From: Bacteroidetes bacterium UBA4414
GTDB lineage: Bacteria > Bacteroidota > Bacteroidia > Chitinophagales > Chitinophagaceae
Length of the DNA: 64,000 nt
Direction: 5' to 3'
Assembly: GCA_002389765.1 (NCBI GenBank)
Contig: DGQM01000023.1
Coordinates: 235,904-299,903, forward strand
Under the pieces are notes generated by a model that was not told where the DNA came from, did not search any database, and saw only the letters and a program-made list of their open reading frames with translations. Positions 16,130 to 25,155 of the stretch are shown here, piece by piece. The position numbers and the translations under genes are program-made. Positions within the stretch are counted from its first letter, which is position 1. Every line of letters begins with the position of its first letter.

Positions 16130-19100
16130 TTAGCTGCAACCTGTTGTTGTACCACAGTTAGGGCACATGTAGCAGGTACCGTTTCTCAGGGTGATGTTGC
16201 CACAGTTGCGGCATACGGGTGCATCGGCACTGGTTCCCATCATCTTCTTAATATCTGCAGTTTTATCTGCTGTTGCTGCCACCGGTTTTGGTGCAATGTT
16301 TACATTCTTTTGCGTTTGTGCAGTTGGCGCAGGTGCTGTTACGCGTACCTGAGAAAGTTCCTGTTGACCGGCGTTTGCATCATCTTCTTCCTGTTGTTGC
16401 ATACGCTCAGGGTCTTGTACGTGTACCAGATCATTACGATCAAGGTATTCATAAGCCAACAAACGGAATACAAAGTCAAGTACCGATGTTGCAGACTTGA
16501 TATTCGGGTGTTCTACAATACCAGCCGGTTCAAAACGGGTGAATGTAAACTTGTCTACGAATTCATCCAGCGGCACACCATACTGAAGGCCTATTGATAC
16601 TGCTATGGCAAAGCTGTTCATCAAGCTACGCATGGTAGCACCTTCTTTCGCCATATCCAGGAATATTTCACCCAGTGTACCATCACCGTATTCGCCTGTA
16701 CGTACAAACAATGGTTGTCCGCCAACTTTTGCTTTGATGGTATAACCACGGCGTTTAGCAGGCAATTGTTTACGTTCTACGATACGGCTCAGTTCGCGTT
16801 TCAGTTTCGTATCAGGGCTTGCCTGTACGCGTTTGCTCACTTCTTCCAGCAGTTCGTCGATAGTGAGTTTACCCATATCAACAATCACGCTGTCTTCAGC
16901 AGTAGCTTCTGCTTCTTTTGTTTCTTCTTTTTTCTTTTTATCGCTCTTGTTGCTCAGTGGTTGACTCAGTTTAGAACCATCGCGGTACAACGCACAAGCT
17001 TTGATACCCAACTGCCAGCTTAGCATGTAGCAGTCTTTGATTTCATCTACAGTAGCTTCGTTTGGCAGGTTGATAGTTTTAGATATCGCACCACTGATGA
17101 ATGGTTGTGTAGCACCCATCATACGTATGTGGCCGTGTGCGTGGATGTAGCGTTCGCCTTTCTTACCACATTTGTTTGCACAATCAAAAACAGGCAGGTG
17201 TTCTTCTTTCAGGAATGGCGCACCTTCTATCATCATTGTACCACACACATAATCGTTTGCAGCTTCTATCTGCTCATCGCTAAAACCTAATTCTTCCAGC
17301 AGATTGAAGTCAGGAGCAAAGTATTGTTCAGGTGTGAAGCCGAGGCGTTTCAGACACTCTTCGCCAAGATTGTACGCGTTGAATACAAAACCTATTTCAA
17401 ATGCGCTTTCTACAGAAGCATCCAGTTTTTTCAGTTCATCTGCAATAAAGCCTTTTTCGCTTAGTGTCTCGTGGTTGATGTACGGAGCACCTGCAAATGT
17501 TGCATGGCCTTTTGCATACTTAACAATAGCATCTGATTGCTCAGGTGTATAACCCAGTTTCTTCAGTGCAGTTGGTATAGATTGGTTGATGATTTTGAAA
17601 TAACCACCACCAGATAGTTTTTTGAATTTAACCAGCGCAAAGTCAGGCTCGATACCTGTGGTATCGCAATCCATTACCAGGCCGATAGTACCTGTAGGTG
17701 CAATAACAGTAGCCTGCGCATTGCGATAGCCATGTTTTTCACCCATTTGCACAGCATCGTCCCATGCTTTAGTTGCTGCTTTCAGCAAGTAGTCAGGGCA
17801 ATACTTAGCATTGATGCCCATTGGTTTTGTTTCCAGACCTTCGTAAGCATCAGCAGCATCGTATGCAGCAGCACGGTGGTTGCGCATTACACGCAGCATG
17901 TGTTTTTTGTTTTCGTTGTAGCGAGGGAATGCACCCAGTGCAGCAGCCATCTCTGCAGATGTTTTATATGCCACACCATTCATGATAGCGGTGATAGCAC
18001 CTGCTATAGCGCGTGCTTCTTCACTATCATAAGCAATACCACTCACCATTAGCATAGAGCCGAGGTTTGCATAACCCAGACCCAGCGTGCGGTAGTCGTA
18101 GCTCAGCTGTGCCACTTCCGGAGAAGGGAACTGTGCCATCAGTACAGATACTTCCAGTACTACTGTCCACAGGCGTGTCATGTATTCAAAACCTGCTACA
18201 TCAAATGTGCTTGTTTCTTCGTCGAAGAAACGACGCAGATTGAGTGATGCCAGGTTACATGCTGTGTTATCGAGGAACATGTATTCTGAACATGGGTTTG
18301 ATGCACGGATAGGACCACCTTCAGGACATGTATGCCATTCGTTGATGGTAGTATCGTACTGTGTACCGGGGTCAGCACAACGCCATGCAGCATAAGCTAT
18401 CTTATCCCACAGTGCATTTGCAGATATTGTCTTCATTGTTTTGCCGGTGCTGCGGGCTTTCATTTCCCAATCTTCACCATTAGCAAGACGACGGAAGAAT
18501 TCGTTCGGAACACGAACAGAGTTATTTGAATTTTGGCCGGATACTGTGCGGTAAGCTTCGCCTTCATAGTCTGATGCATAACCTGCAGCTATCAGCGCAG
18601 CTACTTTCTTTTCTTCTTCTACTTTCCAGTCAATGAATTCTGTTATTTCAGGGTGGTCAAGATCCAGACACACCATCTTAGCAGCACGGCGTGTAGTACC
18701 ACCACTTTTAATAGCGCCTGCAGCACGGTCACCTATTTTCAGGAAGCTCATCAGGCCGCTTGATGTACCGCCACCACTTAGTTTTTCACCTTCGGCACGA
18801 ATACCTGAGAAGTTTGTACCAACACCTGAACCGTATTTGAAGATACGCGCTTCACGTACCCACAGATCCATGATACCACCTTCGTTTACCAGATCATCAT
18901 CTACACTCAATATAAAACATGCGTGTGGCTGAGGACGCTCGTATGCATTTTTAGAACGCTCCAGTTTGCCTGTTATCGGGTCTACATAATAGTGACCTTG
19001 TGCTTTACCATCTATACCGTAGCTGCTGTGCAGACCTGTATTGAACCACTGTGGTGAGTTTGGCGCGCAGCTTTGCAGCAGTATACTGTATATCAGCTCG

Positions 19101-19465
19101 TCATAAAATACTTTAGCATCCGCAGCAGATGCAAAGTATCCGTACTTATCGCCCCATACCATCCAGCAATTAGCAAGACGATGTGCTACTTGCTTGATAG
19201 AAGTTTCGCGGCCTGTAGTGCCATCTGCCTGTGGTACACCTGCCTTACGGAAGTACTTCTGTGCAAGAATATCTGTAGCTATCTGAGACCAGTGCTTTGG
19301 CACTTCAACATCCGTCATCTCAAATACTTTCTCACCGTTCGGGTTGCGAATTACCGATGTGCGGTAATCGTACTCAAACATATCAAACGGGCTAACGCCA
19401 TCTTTTGTGTAGTGGCGGTTGAACTGCAAGCCGGCTCCTTGCTTATTCGTTTTTGCTGCTGCCAT
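16130..19465 (-). CDS. nrdJ: Vitamin B12-dependent (class II) ribonucleoside-diphosphate reductase
   Basis: A 1111-aa adenosylcobalamin-dependent reductase that makes deoxyribonucleotides with or without oxygen. The catalytic core has NPCSEYMFLDNTACNLASLN (active-site Cys and Asn/Glu loop), FKYGSGVGTNFSGIRA and the PTGTIGLVMDCDTTGIEPDF substrate loop. A Lys/Glu-rich spacer precedes a TSCPD-type domain (GEIFLDMAKEGATMRSL). The last 30 residues carry CRNCGN..CYMCPNCG..GC, a zinc-ribbon plus redox-active cysteine tail. The ATG at 19465 (MAAAKTNKQG) is the sensible start; the frame continues 23 codons upstream without family similarity. A likely promoter lies 150 bp upstream, giving a long leader. 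No cobalamin riboswitch B12 box was found. Confidence 0.95.
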   Translation of the reverse strand: MAAAKTNKQGAGLQFNRHYTKDGVSPFDMFEYDYRTSVIRNPNGEKVFEMTDVEVPKHWSQIATDILAQKYFRKAGVPQADGTTGRETSIKQVAHRLANCWMVWGDKYGYFASAADAKVFYDELIYSILLQSCAPNSPQWFNTGLHSSYGIDGKAQGHYYVDPITGKLERSKNAYERPQPHACFILSVDDDLVNEGGIMDLWVREARIFKYGSGVGTNFSGIRAEGEKLSGGGTSSGLMSFLKIGDRAAGAIKSGGTTRRAAKMVCLDLDHPEITEFIDWKVEEEKKVAALIAAGYASDYEGEAYRTVSGQNSNNSVRVPNEFFRRLANGEDWEMKARSTGKTMKTISANALWDKIAYAAWRCADPGTQYDTTINEWHTCPEGGPIRASNPCSEYMFLDNTACNLASLNLRRFFDEETSTFDVAGFEYMTRLWTVVLEVSVLMAQFPSPEVAQLSYDYRTLGLGYANLGSMLMVSGIAYDSEEARAIAGAITAIMNGVAYKTSAEMAAALGAFPRYNENKKHMLRVMRNHRAAAYDAADAYEGLETKPMGINAKYCPDYLLKAATKAWDDAVQMGEKHGYRNAQATVIAPTGTIGLVMDCDTTGIEPDFALVKFKKLSGGGYFKIINQSIPTALKKLGYTPEQSDAIVKYAKGHATFAGAPYINHETLSEKGFIADELKKLDASVESAFEIGFVFNAYNLGEECLKRLGFTPEQYFAPDFNLLEELGFSDEQIEAANDYVCGTMMIEGAPFLKEEHLPVFDCANKCGKKGERYIHAHGHIRMMGATQPFISGAISKTINLPNEATVDEIKDCYMLSWQLGIKACALYRDGSKLSQPLSNKSDKKKKEETKEAEATAEDSVIVDMGKLTIDELLEEVSKRVQASPDTKLKRELSRIVERKQLPAKRRGYTIKAKVGGQPLFVRTGEYGDGTLGEIFLDMAKEGATMRSLMNSFAIAVSIGLQYGVPLDEFVDKFTFTRFEPAGIVEHPNIKSATSVLDFVFRLLAYEYLDRNDLVHVQDPERMQQQEEDDANAGQQELSQVRVTAPAPTAQTQKNVNIAPKPVAATADKTADIKKMMGTSADAPVCRNCGNITLRNGTCYMCPNCGTTTGCS

Positions 19466-19564
19466 ATGGGTAAAATATTTTGTTAAAGAATTATAAAAAA
19501 TCGAGGTTGAGAAAGCGAAAATATCTAAAACCACATTGCTTGGGAAAATAAGTATTCAACCCTT

Positions 19565-19573
19565 TGTGGATAA
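19565..19573 (-). promoter_or_regulatory. DnaA-box match TTATCCACA upstream of nrdJ
   Basis: A perfect match to the E. coli DnaA box on the minus strand, about 100 bp before the nrdJ start and about 40 bp downstream of the predicted -7 box. In E. coli nrdAB is DnaA-regulated. Whether the site is used here is an inference; a 9-mer can arise by chance. Confidence 0.35.
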
Positions 19574-19614
19574 CCTTACTTACATCAGTTAAACCCTTAT
19601 CAGGGGCTGATTTT

Positions 19615-19622
19615 CAAAGATA
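19615..19622 (-). promoter_or_regulatory. Candidate -7 box of nrdJ (TATCTTTG)
   Basis: Exact TAnnTTTG on the minus strand, 149 nt before the nrdJ ATG, which predicts a leader of about 145 nt, far longer than those of neighbouring genes. Confidence 0.5.
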
Positions 19623-19704
19623 TACACACTGTACGGGGACAACTTTATTTTGACATTCTGAAAGGGAATTTTTATATTCTTTTATAGCCGATTAATACAA
19701 ATAT

Positions 19705-19730
19705 AAAAGCCCCGCACTTGCGGGGCTTTT
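19705..19730. terminator. Bidirectional-looking terminator
   Basis: AAAAGCCCCGC (19705-19715) pairs perfectly with GCGGGGCTTTT (19720-19730) around ACTT. It lies downstream of the GEVED protein gene (minus strand). Confidence 0.88.
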
Positions 19731-19752
19731 ACTATAAATATTTACATAAGAA

Positions 19753-22386
19753 TTAGTCTATAACAAGGCGCTGTACTTGTTTTGCACCATCTGCAGTACG
19801 CAGTTCAACCACATATACACCACGAGCCTGATTGCTCATATCGATGTCTTGTGTAAATGTACCGCCATTGTGTTTCACTAGTTTCTGCATTACAGTTTGT
19901 CCTGTGATGTTTGTAATGTTAATAGTAACATCATTCAGCGCAGCAGCACTATTGAATTGCAGGCGGAATTTGCCAGTAGTAGGATTCGGGTACAAGCCAA
20001 AATCTTCAATGCTACCAACAGCACTTACAGATGCCGGGAAGTTCCTGTGGAACATAACCATCAAATCTTCCGTTTCGCCAGATGTATAAGAGCCACAAGC
20101 CAAATCTGAAGGATTGTTTGGTGCTATATCATTATTCAATATCACACGCATACCTGTTGGTACATCCGTGATAATTTTATTAGGAATAGTGATGTTATCT
20201 ACTATCGTAAAGTTGCCTACACTAGTGTAGCCTGTATATACTCTTTCATAAGGAGCATCATATTCCTTATTATTATTGAAGTCCATAAACACAGTAATCT
20301 TAGCATCTGCATGCACAGCTGTGCGTTGTGTATGATATACTGTCAGTTGATATGTGCTATCAACAAACAGCAGTACAGGTGCATCGTCGGTATGGTCTGT
20401 ACGTTTTTCCTGTGCTACAGGATTCAGCAAGTGTGCGCCACCAGTATTTGTGTTGAATGTAGAGAATATAATACCACCAATATCGCTGCTATCTTTAGGA
20501 TTGCTTGAATTCTTCGGATTACCACCTATTGCCTGGCTGTAGCAATAGCATTTATAGCCCGGACGCGCATCAATCTTCAGCGGTGTAGTATATGTTGTAT
20601 CCTTAGAAGGTGTACAAATCATACGTACTTTATAATATAATGGCTGCCCATTAAATATACGCATCAAAGTATCTTTTGATGTGCTGTTAGTAATAGAAGA
20701 CCAAATAATGTTATCGCCTGATACCATCCAGCTTTTTACCAATTCAGATTTTGTAGAATCGTAACCGGCATTTTTAGTTATATAGTCATAACCAGAACAC
20801 AGCGACACTTCAGAAGAAGTAAGCGTACCTGCATTTGCAGGACCTGAACATGGTTCGTATCTCATATCAACCAAATAATCTTCAACCTCACCTTCTGTCA
20901 TACTAAAACCACAAGAGTCTACAGAAGATTTACTTACTATAACACGCATACCGGTAAGTCCAATCTGTGCTGTTGGTGGAACAATGAATGTATCTGTTTC
21001 AGTACTAGGTATCAGCGACGCACCATTAATCGTACGTGTCATTACTCTTTCACCCGGATCGAATGTACCATTACGGTCAAAGTCGATAAATACACCTATG
21101 TTTCCCGGAGTAAATGTTGAACCTGAGTTAATCTCAGTAACAAACATTCTGTATTTATTAATACCCGGATTACGGTACATTACAATAGGTTGGTTAGGTG
21201 CATACTGGAAGTTAGTGTACGTTTTGTTCGCAGTATTATTATTGAGCAATGGTGTTGAGTTACCATTATTAAGCATAGTATCTCCACGGTTTACATTTAT
21301 TAATGTAACATTTCCTATATCCAAGCCTGTAGCTGTAGTAGGCGCTACATCACAATAACAATAATAGAATGGTGCTACATCAACTTTCCATGCAGATGTT
21401 GTGTATGATAATCCTGAGTTTGTACATGTAACAGTAGCACGATACCAACGCGGAGCGTTAGTAATAACATCTGTAACGGTATTAGTACCGGCACCTGTAC
21501 CTGTATATGTAGTCCACGTTACGCCATCGTTAGATGATTCCCACAAAAATGTAAGACCTGATATAATACCTGTACCTGACAATGTAACTGTAAATGGTTT
21601 GCCAGGGCACGCAACATTTGGCCCTGCTATATCATAGTTTGGTGTACCTGTACATGGTATTAAACCCCACAAATAGCTTTGACCTGTAGCAGGTTTCGAA
21701 CCAGTAATAGCAGTTACTGTGCTTGTACTAGGTGTAGGTGAAGCAGTTGTGTTTGGAAGGCTTTGGAAGTCTGTAGCGTTTTTACCAATACCGATAGCAG
21801 CACCCGCACTTGGCCAAGATGCGCCTGTTTCTTGTTGATAATGTACTTCTACAGCGCCACCCTCATATAGTTTATACTGGAAAGTCATTGCCGCACCTGC
21901 ATAGCTCCAAGTACCCCAGTTCTTGAACTCCAGTGTAAACACACGATTTGGTGCGGTACCTGTAGTCAGGTAAGTTACAGGAGTTGTAGTAGCACTTGAG
22001 CCCATTGCATCGTGCCACATAGCAAAAACTACAGGGCCTATATTAGCAATGCCCCCTGAAGAGGCAGGATACGTAACAAAGGTATTAGCACCAAAACACA
22101 TGTAACCATTAGTGTGCGCTGTAACATTATTATACGTCACGCCACAAAACGTAAACGGAAATCCTATAGGAATACCCGTCACATAAGTATCATCCCAACT
22201 AGTAAATGCAACAGGTGTACCTCCAGACAAGTAGTTAAAAGGCTTGTTTGAAGATACAAACGGATAAAGAGCTGCAGATGTTGGCAACTGCGCTTTTACA
22301 ATTGTTGATGCCAAAATAAGGGCGGATAACAAAAAGAGGGTAAACCTGCTTTTTGTATTGGTTGCGTGTAAAAATTTTCGGATCAT
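19753..22386 (-). CDS. Secreted GEVED-domain protein with T9SS sorting domain
   Basis: An 877-aa exported protein. The signal peptide ends near VKAQ. An N-terminal beta-sandwich (about 30-240, with SYAGAAMTFQYKLYEGG) is followed by an Ig-like segment (FTVTLSGTG..FLWESSNDG), then a GEVED domain ending EGEVEDYLVDM, a second Ig-like segment, and a second GEVED domain ending SGETEDLMVMF. The final 75 residues (FGLYPNPTTGKFRL to AKQVQRLVID) are a type A T9SS sorting signal. GEVED domains are adhesion or carbohydrate-associated modules of unknown ligand; no catalytic motif is visible. Probably a surface adhesin or matrix protein. Confidence 0.85.
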   Translation of the reverse strand: MIRKFLHATNTKSRFTLFLLSALILASTIVKAQLPTSAALYPFVSSNKPFNYLSGGTPVAFTSWDDTYVTGIPIGFPFTFCGVTYNNVTAHTNGYMCFGANTFVTYPASSGGIANIGPVVFAMWHDAMGSSATTTPVTYLTTGTAPNRVFTLEFKNWGTWSYAGAAMTFQYKLYEGGAVEVHYQQETGASWPSAGAAIGIGKNATDFQSLPNTTASPTPSTSTVTAITGSKPATGQSYLWGLIPCTGTPNYDIAGPNVACPGKPFTVTLSGTGIISGLTFLWESSNDGVTWTTYTGTGAGTNTVTDVITNAPRWYRATVTCTNSGLSYTTSAWKVDVAPFYYCYCDVAPTTATGLDIGNVTLINVNRGDTMLNNGNSTPLLNNNTANKTYTNFQYAPNQPIVMYRNPGINKYRMFVTEINSGSTFTPGNIGVFIDFDRNGTFDPGERVMTRTINGASLIPSTETDTFIVPPTAQIGLTGMRVIVSKSSVDSCGFSMTEGEVEDYLVDMRYEPCSGPANAGTLTSSEVSLCSGYDYITKNAGYDSTKSELVKSWMVSGDNIIWSSITNSTSKDTLMRIFNGQPLYYKVRMICTPSKDTTYTTPLKIDARPGYKCYCYSQAIGGNPKNSSNPKDSSDIGGIIFSTFNTNTGGAHLLNPVAQEKRTDHTDDAPVLLFVDSTYQLTVYHTQRTAVHADAKITVFMDFNNNKEYDAPYERVYTGYTSVGNFTIVDNITIPNKIITDVPTGMRVILNNDIAPNNPSDLACGSYTSGETEDLMVMFHRNFPASVSAVGSIEDFGLYPNPTTGKFRLQFNSAAALNDVTINITNITGQTVMQKLVKHNGGTFTQDIDMSNQARGVYVVELRTADGAKQVQRLVID

Positions 22387-22588
22387 AAAATTTTCCTTAT
22401 AACTTAAAATATAAATGTATACTAACCCAGTCCTTTTCTTGCGAAAAGAGACAACCGAAAGTTAGCAAAATTTCTGTAATTGCTAAATGTTTTGTAAAAA
22501 AATGACATATTCTGTCACTTATTTTATTAACTTTCAGATAAAGACATATCTAAAATTCTAAGATTTCTAACAAATCAGACAAAAAAGT

Positions 22589-22596
22589 TACTTTAG
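22589..22596 (+). promoter_or_regulatory. -7-like box of gcvH (TACTTTAG)
   Basis: TAnnTTAG variant of the Bacteroidota -7 box, 16 nt before the gcvH ATG. Confidence 0.55.
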
Positions 22597-22612
22597 CACA
22601 AATTTTTAAACA

Positions 22613-22993
22613 ATGCAGTTCCCTGACAATCTGAAGTACACTAAAGACCACGAATGGATATTACTGGAAGGTAATGTAGCTACAGTAGGTATTACTGATT
22701 TCGCACAACGCGAATTAGGTGATATCGTTTTTGTTGACATCAATGCAGTTGGCAAATCACTTGGCGCAAACGATACTTTCGGTACCGTAGAAGCAGTAAA
22801 AACAGTTTCTGATCTTTATTTGCCGGTTGCAGGTACTATTAATGAAGTGAATCCAGGTTTGGATGGCTCTCCTGAAAGTGTAAACGCTGATCCATATGGC
22901 GCAGGCTGGATGGTGAAAATGACTGTAGACAACACTGCAGATGTTGATGCACTGATGGATGCTGCAGCTTACAAAGCTTTGATAGGCGAATAA
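22613..22993 (+). CDS. gcvH: Glycine cleavage system H protein
   Basis: A 126-aa lipoyl carrier that shuttles the aminomethyl group between the P, T and L proteins of glycine cleavage. The lipoyl-Lys is residue 63 in TVEAVKTVSDLYLPVAG, and the KDHEWILLEG start and NADPYGAGWMVKM segment are standard. The stop codon overlaps the ATG of the next gene (TAATG), so the VanZ-like gene is probably translationally coupled. The other gcv genes are not in the window. Confidence 0.95.
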   Translation: MQFPDNLKYTKDHEWILLEGNVATVGITDFAQRELGDIVFVDINAVGKSLGANDTFGTVEAVKTVSDLYLPVAGTINEVNPGLDGSPESVNADPYGAGWMVKMTVDNTADVDALMDAAAYKALIGE

Positions 22994-23400
22994 TGCAATA
23001 TACTGCTGCAAAGCGCAATAATATATTTACACAATATGCAAAGTCCATAGCTATACTATGGACTTTGCTCATTTTCTTCCTCTGCTTCATTCCCGGCAAA
23101 GACCTGCCCCACCTGAATATTCCGCTTGTAGATAAGTGGACGCACATGGTGTTGTTTGGCATGTTTACAATTTTCTGGCACAATACCGCGCGCAGCAATA
23201 GCTTTGGGCTGAAGCTGATACTGCTTATCATTGCTACATTTCTTGGTTGGTTGGTAGAATATGTGCAGGGACACTATGTACAAGGCCGCTCTCAGGATAA
23301 TATGGATACGCTGGCCGATGCTATCGGCGGGTTGATAGGTATCATACTATTTACCTTGTATAGACGTTTTAACAAAAGCACAAAGAGCCAACGTGGCTAA
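22993..23400 (+). CDS. VanZ-family membrane protein
   Basis: A 135-aa protein with about four transmembrane helices (LLIFFLCFIPG, MVLFGMFTIFW, LILLIIATFLGWLVEYVQ, ADAIGGLIGIILFTLY). KWTHMVLFG and RSQDNMDTLADAIGG are the VanZ-type motifs (acidic/histidine residues at membrane edges). VanZ relatives affect teicoplanin resistance or envelope stress in other phyla; the role here is unknown. Overlaps the gcvH stop by 1 nt. Confidence 0.85.
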   Translation: MQYTAAKRNNIFTQYAKSIAILWTLLIFFLCFIPGKDLPHLNIPLVDKWTHMVLFGMFTIFWHNTARSNSFGLKLILLIIATFLGWLVEYVQGHYVQGRSQDNMDTLADAIGGLIGIILFTLYRRFNKSTKSQRG

Positions 23401-23407
23401 GTTTATT

Positions 23408-23415
23408 TATTTTAG
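23408..23415 (+). promoter_or_regulatory. -7-like box of the hdd operon (TATTTTAG)
   Basis: TAnnTTAG box 20 nt before the hddA ATG. The 12-mer TATTTTAGCGCA is shared exactly with the scoA promoter at 41082. Confidence 0.55.
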
Positions 23416-23435
23416 CGCATCCGCAAACAATTGTA

Positions 23436-24458
23436 ATGATATACAGAAGTAAAGCGCCCTTACGCATTGGTCTGGCCGGTGGTGGCACAGATGTAAGCCC
23501 CTATTGCGATATATATGGCGGTGCTATACTGAATGCAACCATATCGCTCTACGCATATGCAAGTATAGAACCACTGCATATACCTGAGATAATCATTGAA
23601 GCTACAGACAGGAATGAGATTACTACCTGTGCACTGGCGAACGAGCTACCAATTGATGGTGTATTGACACTTGCCAAAGGTGCATACAACCATATCGTAA
23701 AAAAGTACGGTGCAGTACCAAGTGGCTTTAAGCTGACGACATTTGTTGACGCGCCAGCAGGCAGCGGGCTTGGCAGCTCTTCCACTTTGATGGTTGCGAT
23801 AGTAGGTGCATTTGCAGAATGGCTGAAACTACCACTGGGCGAATATGATATTGCACATCTTGCTTATGAGATAGAACGCGAAGACCTTGCCATGGCAGGT
23901 GGTAAGCAAGACCAATATGCGGCAACATTCGGTGGTGTCAACTTTATGGAGTTTTATGAAGGCGACAGGGTGATTGTAAACCCGCTACGCATCAAACAAA
24001 AACTGTTGTTTGAACTGGAGAATAATTTGCTGCTCTACTTCACATCTACCAGCCGCTTATCTTCAGACATCATAGAGGCACAGAGCAAGAACGTGAAAGA
24101 TAAAAACGAGAAATCGATAGAGGCTATGCATCAACTGAAAGAGCAGGCCAATATGATGAAAGAAGCATTGCTGAAGGGTAACATCCATGACTTTGGTTCT
24201 ATCCTTGATTATGGTTTCCGTTATAAAAAGCAAATGGCGCAAGGCATATCAAACGATGCCATGGATAACATATATAACACTGCACTGAACGCGGGCGCTA
24301 CCGGGGGTAAGATAAGTGGCGCAGGTGGTGGTGGTTTTATGATGTTCTACTGCCCTGCCAATACACGCTATGCAGTACAGAAAGCGTTGCAGCAATTTGG
24401 CGGAGAGTTTCGTAACTATAGCTTCGTAGAGCACGGGCTGTCAACTTGGAGTATATAA
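23436..24458 (+). CDS. hddA: GHMP kinase, probable D-glycero-D-manno-heptose 7-phosphate kinase
   Basis: A 340-aa GHMP-family sugar kinase. It opens RSKAPLRIGLAGGGTDVSPY; the ATP-binding motif PAGSGLGSSSTLMVA is near residues 106-120, and GATGGKISGAGGGGFMMFY is GHMP motif 3. Followed after 1 nt by an HddC-type nucleotidyltransferase, which supports the heptose-7-phosphate 1-kinase assignment over galactokinase or mevalonate kinase. First gene of a three-gene operon that feeds a glycosyltransferase, probably for a surface glycan or LPS core heptose. Confidence 0.88.
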   Translation: MIYRSKAPLRIGLAGGGTDVSPYCDIYGGAILNATISLYAYASIEPLHIPEIIIEATDRNEITTCALANELPIDGVLTLAKGAYNHIVKKYGAVPSGFKLTTFVDAPAGSGLGSSSTLMVAIVGAFAEWLKLPLGEYDIAHLAYEIEREDLAMAGGKQDQYAATFGGVNFMEFYEGDRVIVNPLRIKQKLLFELENNLLLYFTSTSRLSSDIIEAQSKNVKDKNEKSIEAMHQLKEQANMMKEALLKGNIHDFGSILDYGFRYKKQMAQGISNDAMDNIYNTALNAGATGGKISGAGGGGFMMFYCPANTRYAVQKALQQFGGEFRNYSFVEHGLSTWSI

Positions 24459-24459
24459 G

Positions 24460-25155
24460 ATGGAGTGTGTAGTACTGGCAGGCGGTTTGGGCACAAGGTT
24501 GCAGAGCGTAATAGGTCTGTACCCTAAGTGTATGGCGCCCGTTAATGGCAAGCCTTTTCTGCATTATATATTCAGCTATCTGCAAACGCAGGGCTGCACA
24601 CGCATCATACTATCGCTGGGTTTTAAACATGAAGTAATAACAGATTGGCTGCAAACAGAACAATGGTCTTTTGCAGTAGATTATGTGATAGAAGAAACAC
24701 CACTTGGCACAGGTGGAGGCATCAGCCTGGCACTTACAAAAGCTACGGAAGAAGATGTAGCAGTACTGAATGGTGATACGATGTTTCGTGTAGATGTGCG
24801 AGAGATGTTTGCACATCACATAGCAAAAAATGCTGCCACTACGTTGGCGCTGAAACCCATGCAGGAATTTGAAAGGTATGGTGTGGTAAGAACAAATGAA
24901 GAAGATTGCATCACCGCATTTGAAGAAAAGAAATACTACAGCGAAGGATTGATAAATGGCGGTGTGTACATTGTAAAAAAAGCAGCACTTGTTGCAAAAC
25001 AACTACCCGAAAAGTATTCTTTCGAGAAAGATTATTTTGAAGCGTATGTGCACGAAGGCAAGATGTATGGATTTGTTAGCGATGCATATTTTATAGACAT
25101 AGGCATACCAACAGACTACGAAAAAGCACAGGAAGATTTTAAAACAGTATTGTAA
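24460..25155 (+). CDS. hddC: Nucleotidyltransferase, probable D-glycero-alpha-D-manno-heptose 1-phosphate guanylyltransferase
   Basis: A 231-aa sugar-1-phosphate nucleotidyltransferase. The nucleotide-binding start is VVLAGGLGTRLQSV, with the PKCMAPVNGKPFLHY substrate segment, a TPLGTGGGISLA motif and the metal-binding LNGDTMF. It lies 1 nt after hddA and directly abuts the glycosyltransferase start. GDP-heptose production is the likely role; alternatives such as a mannose-1-phosphate guanylyltransferase are less likely given the neighbour. gmhA and gmhB are not in the window. Confidence 0.87.
   Translation: MECVVLAGGLGTRLQSVIGLYPKCMAPVNGKPFLHYIFSYLQTQGCTRIILSLGFKHEVITDWLQTEQWSFAVDYVIEETPLGTGGGISLALTKATEEDVAVLNGDTMFRVDVREMFAHHIAKNAATTLALKPMQEFERYGVVRTNEEDCITAFEEKKYYSEGLINGGVYIVKKAALVAKQLPEKYSFEKDYFEAYVHEGKMYGFVSDAYFIDIGIPTDYEKAQEDFKTVL

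Larger units (their letters stand above)
19466..19704. other. nrdJ leader and upstream region
   Basis: Non-coding. On the minus strand it holds a TATCTTTG box (19622-19615), a DnaA-box 9-mer (19573-19565) inside the predicted leader, and a small CCCT-GATA-AGGG stem. I searched for the conserved cobalamin-riboswitch core (GCCACTG) and did not find it. Confidence 0.55.

Noticed and set aside
19466..19752. Possible cobalamin riboswitch upstream of B12-dependent nrdJ
   Set aside because: No B12-box core (GCCACTG) and no matching multi-stem layout seen on the minus strand.
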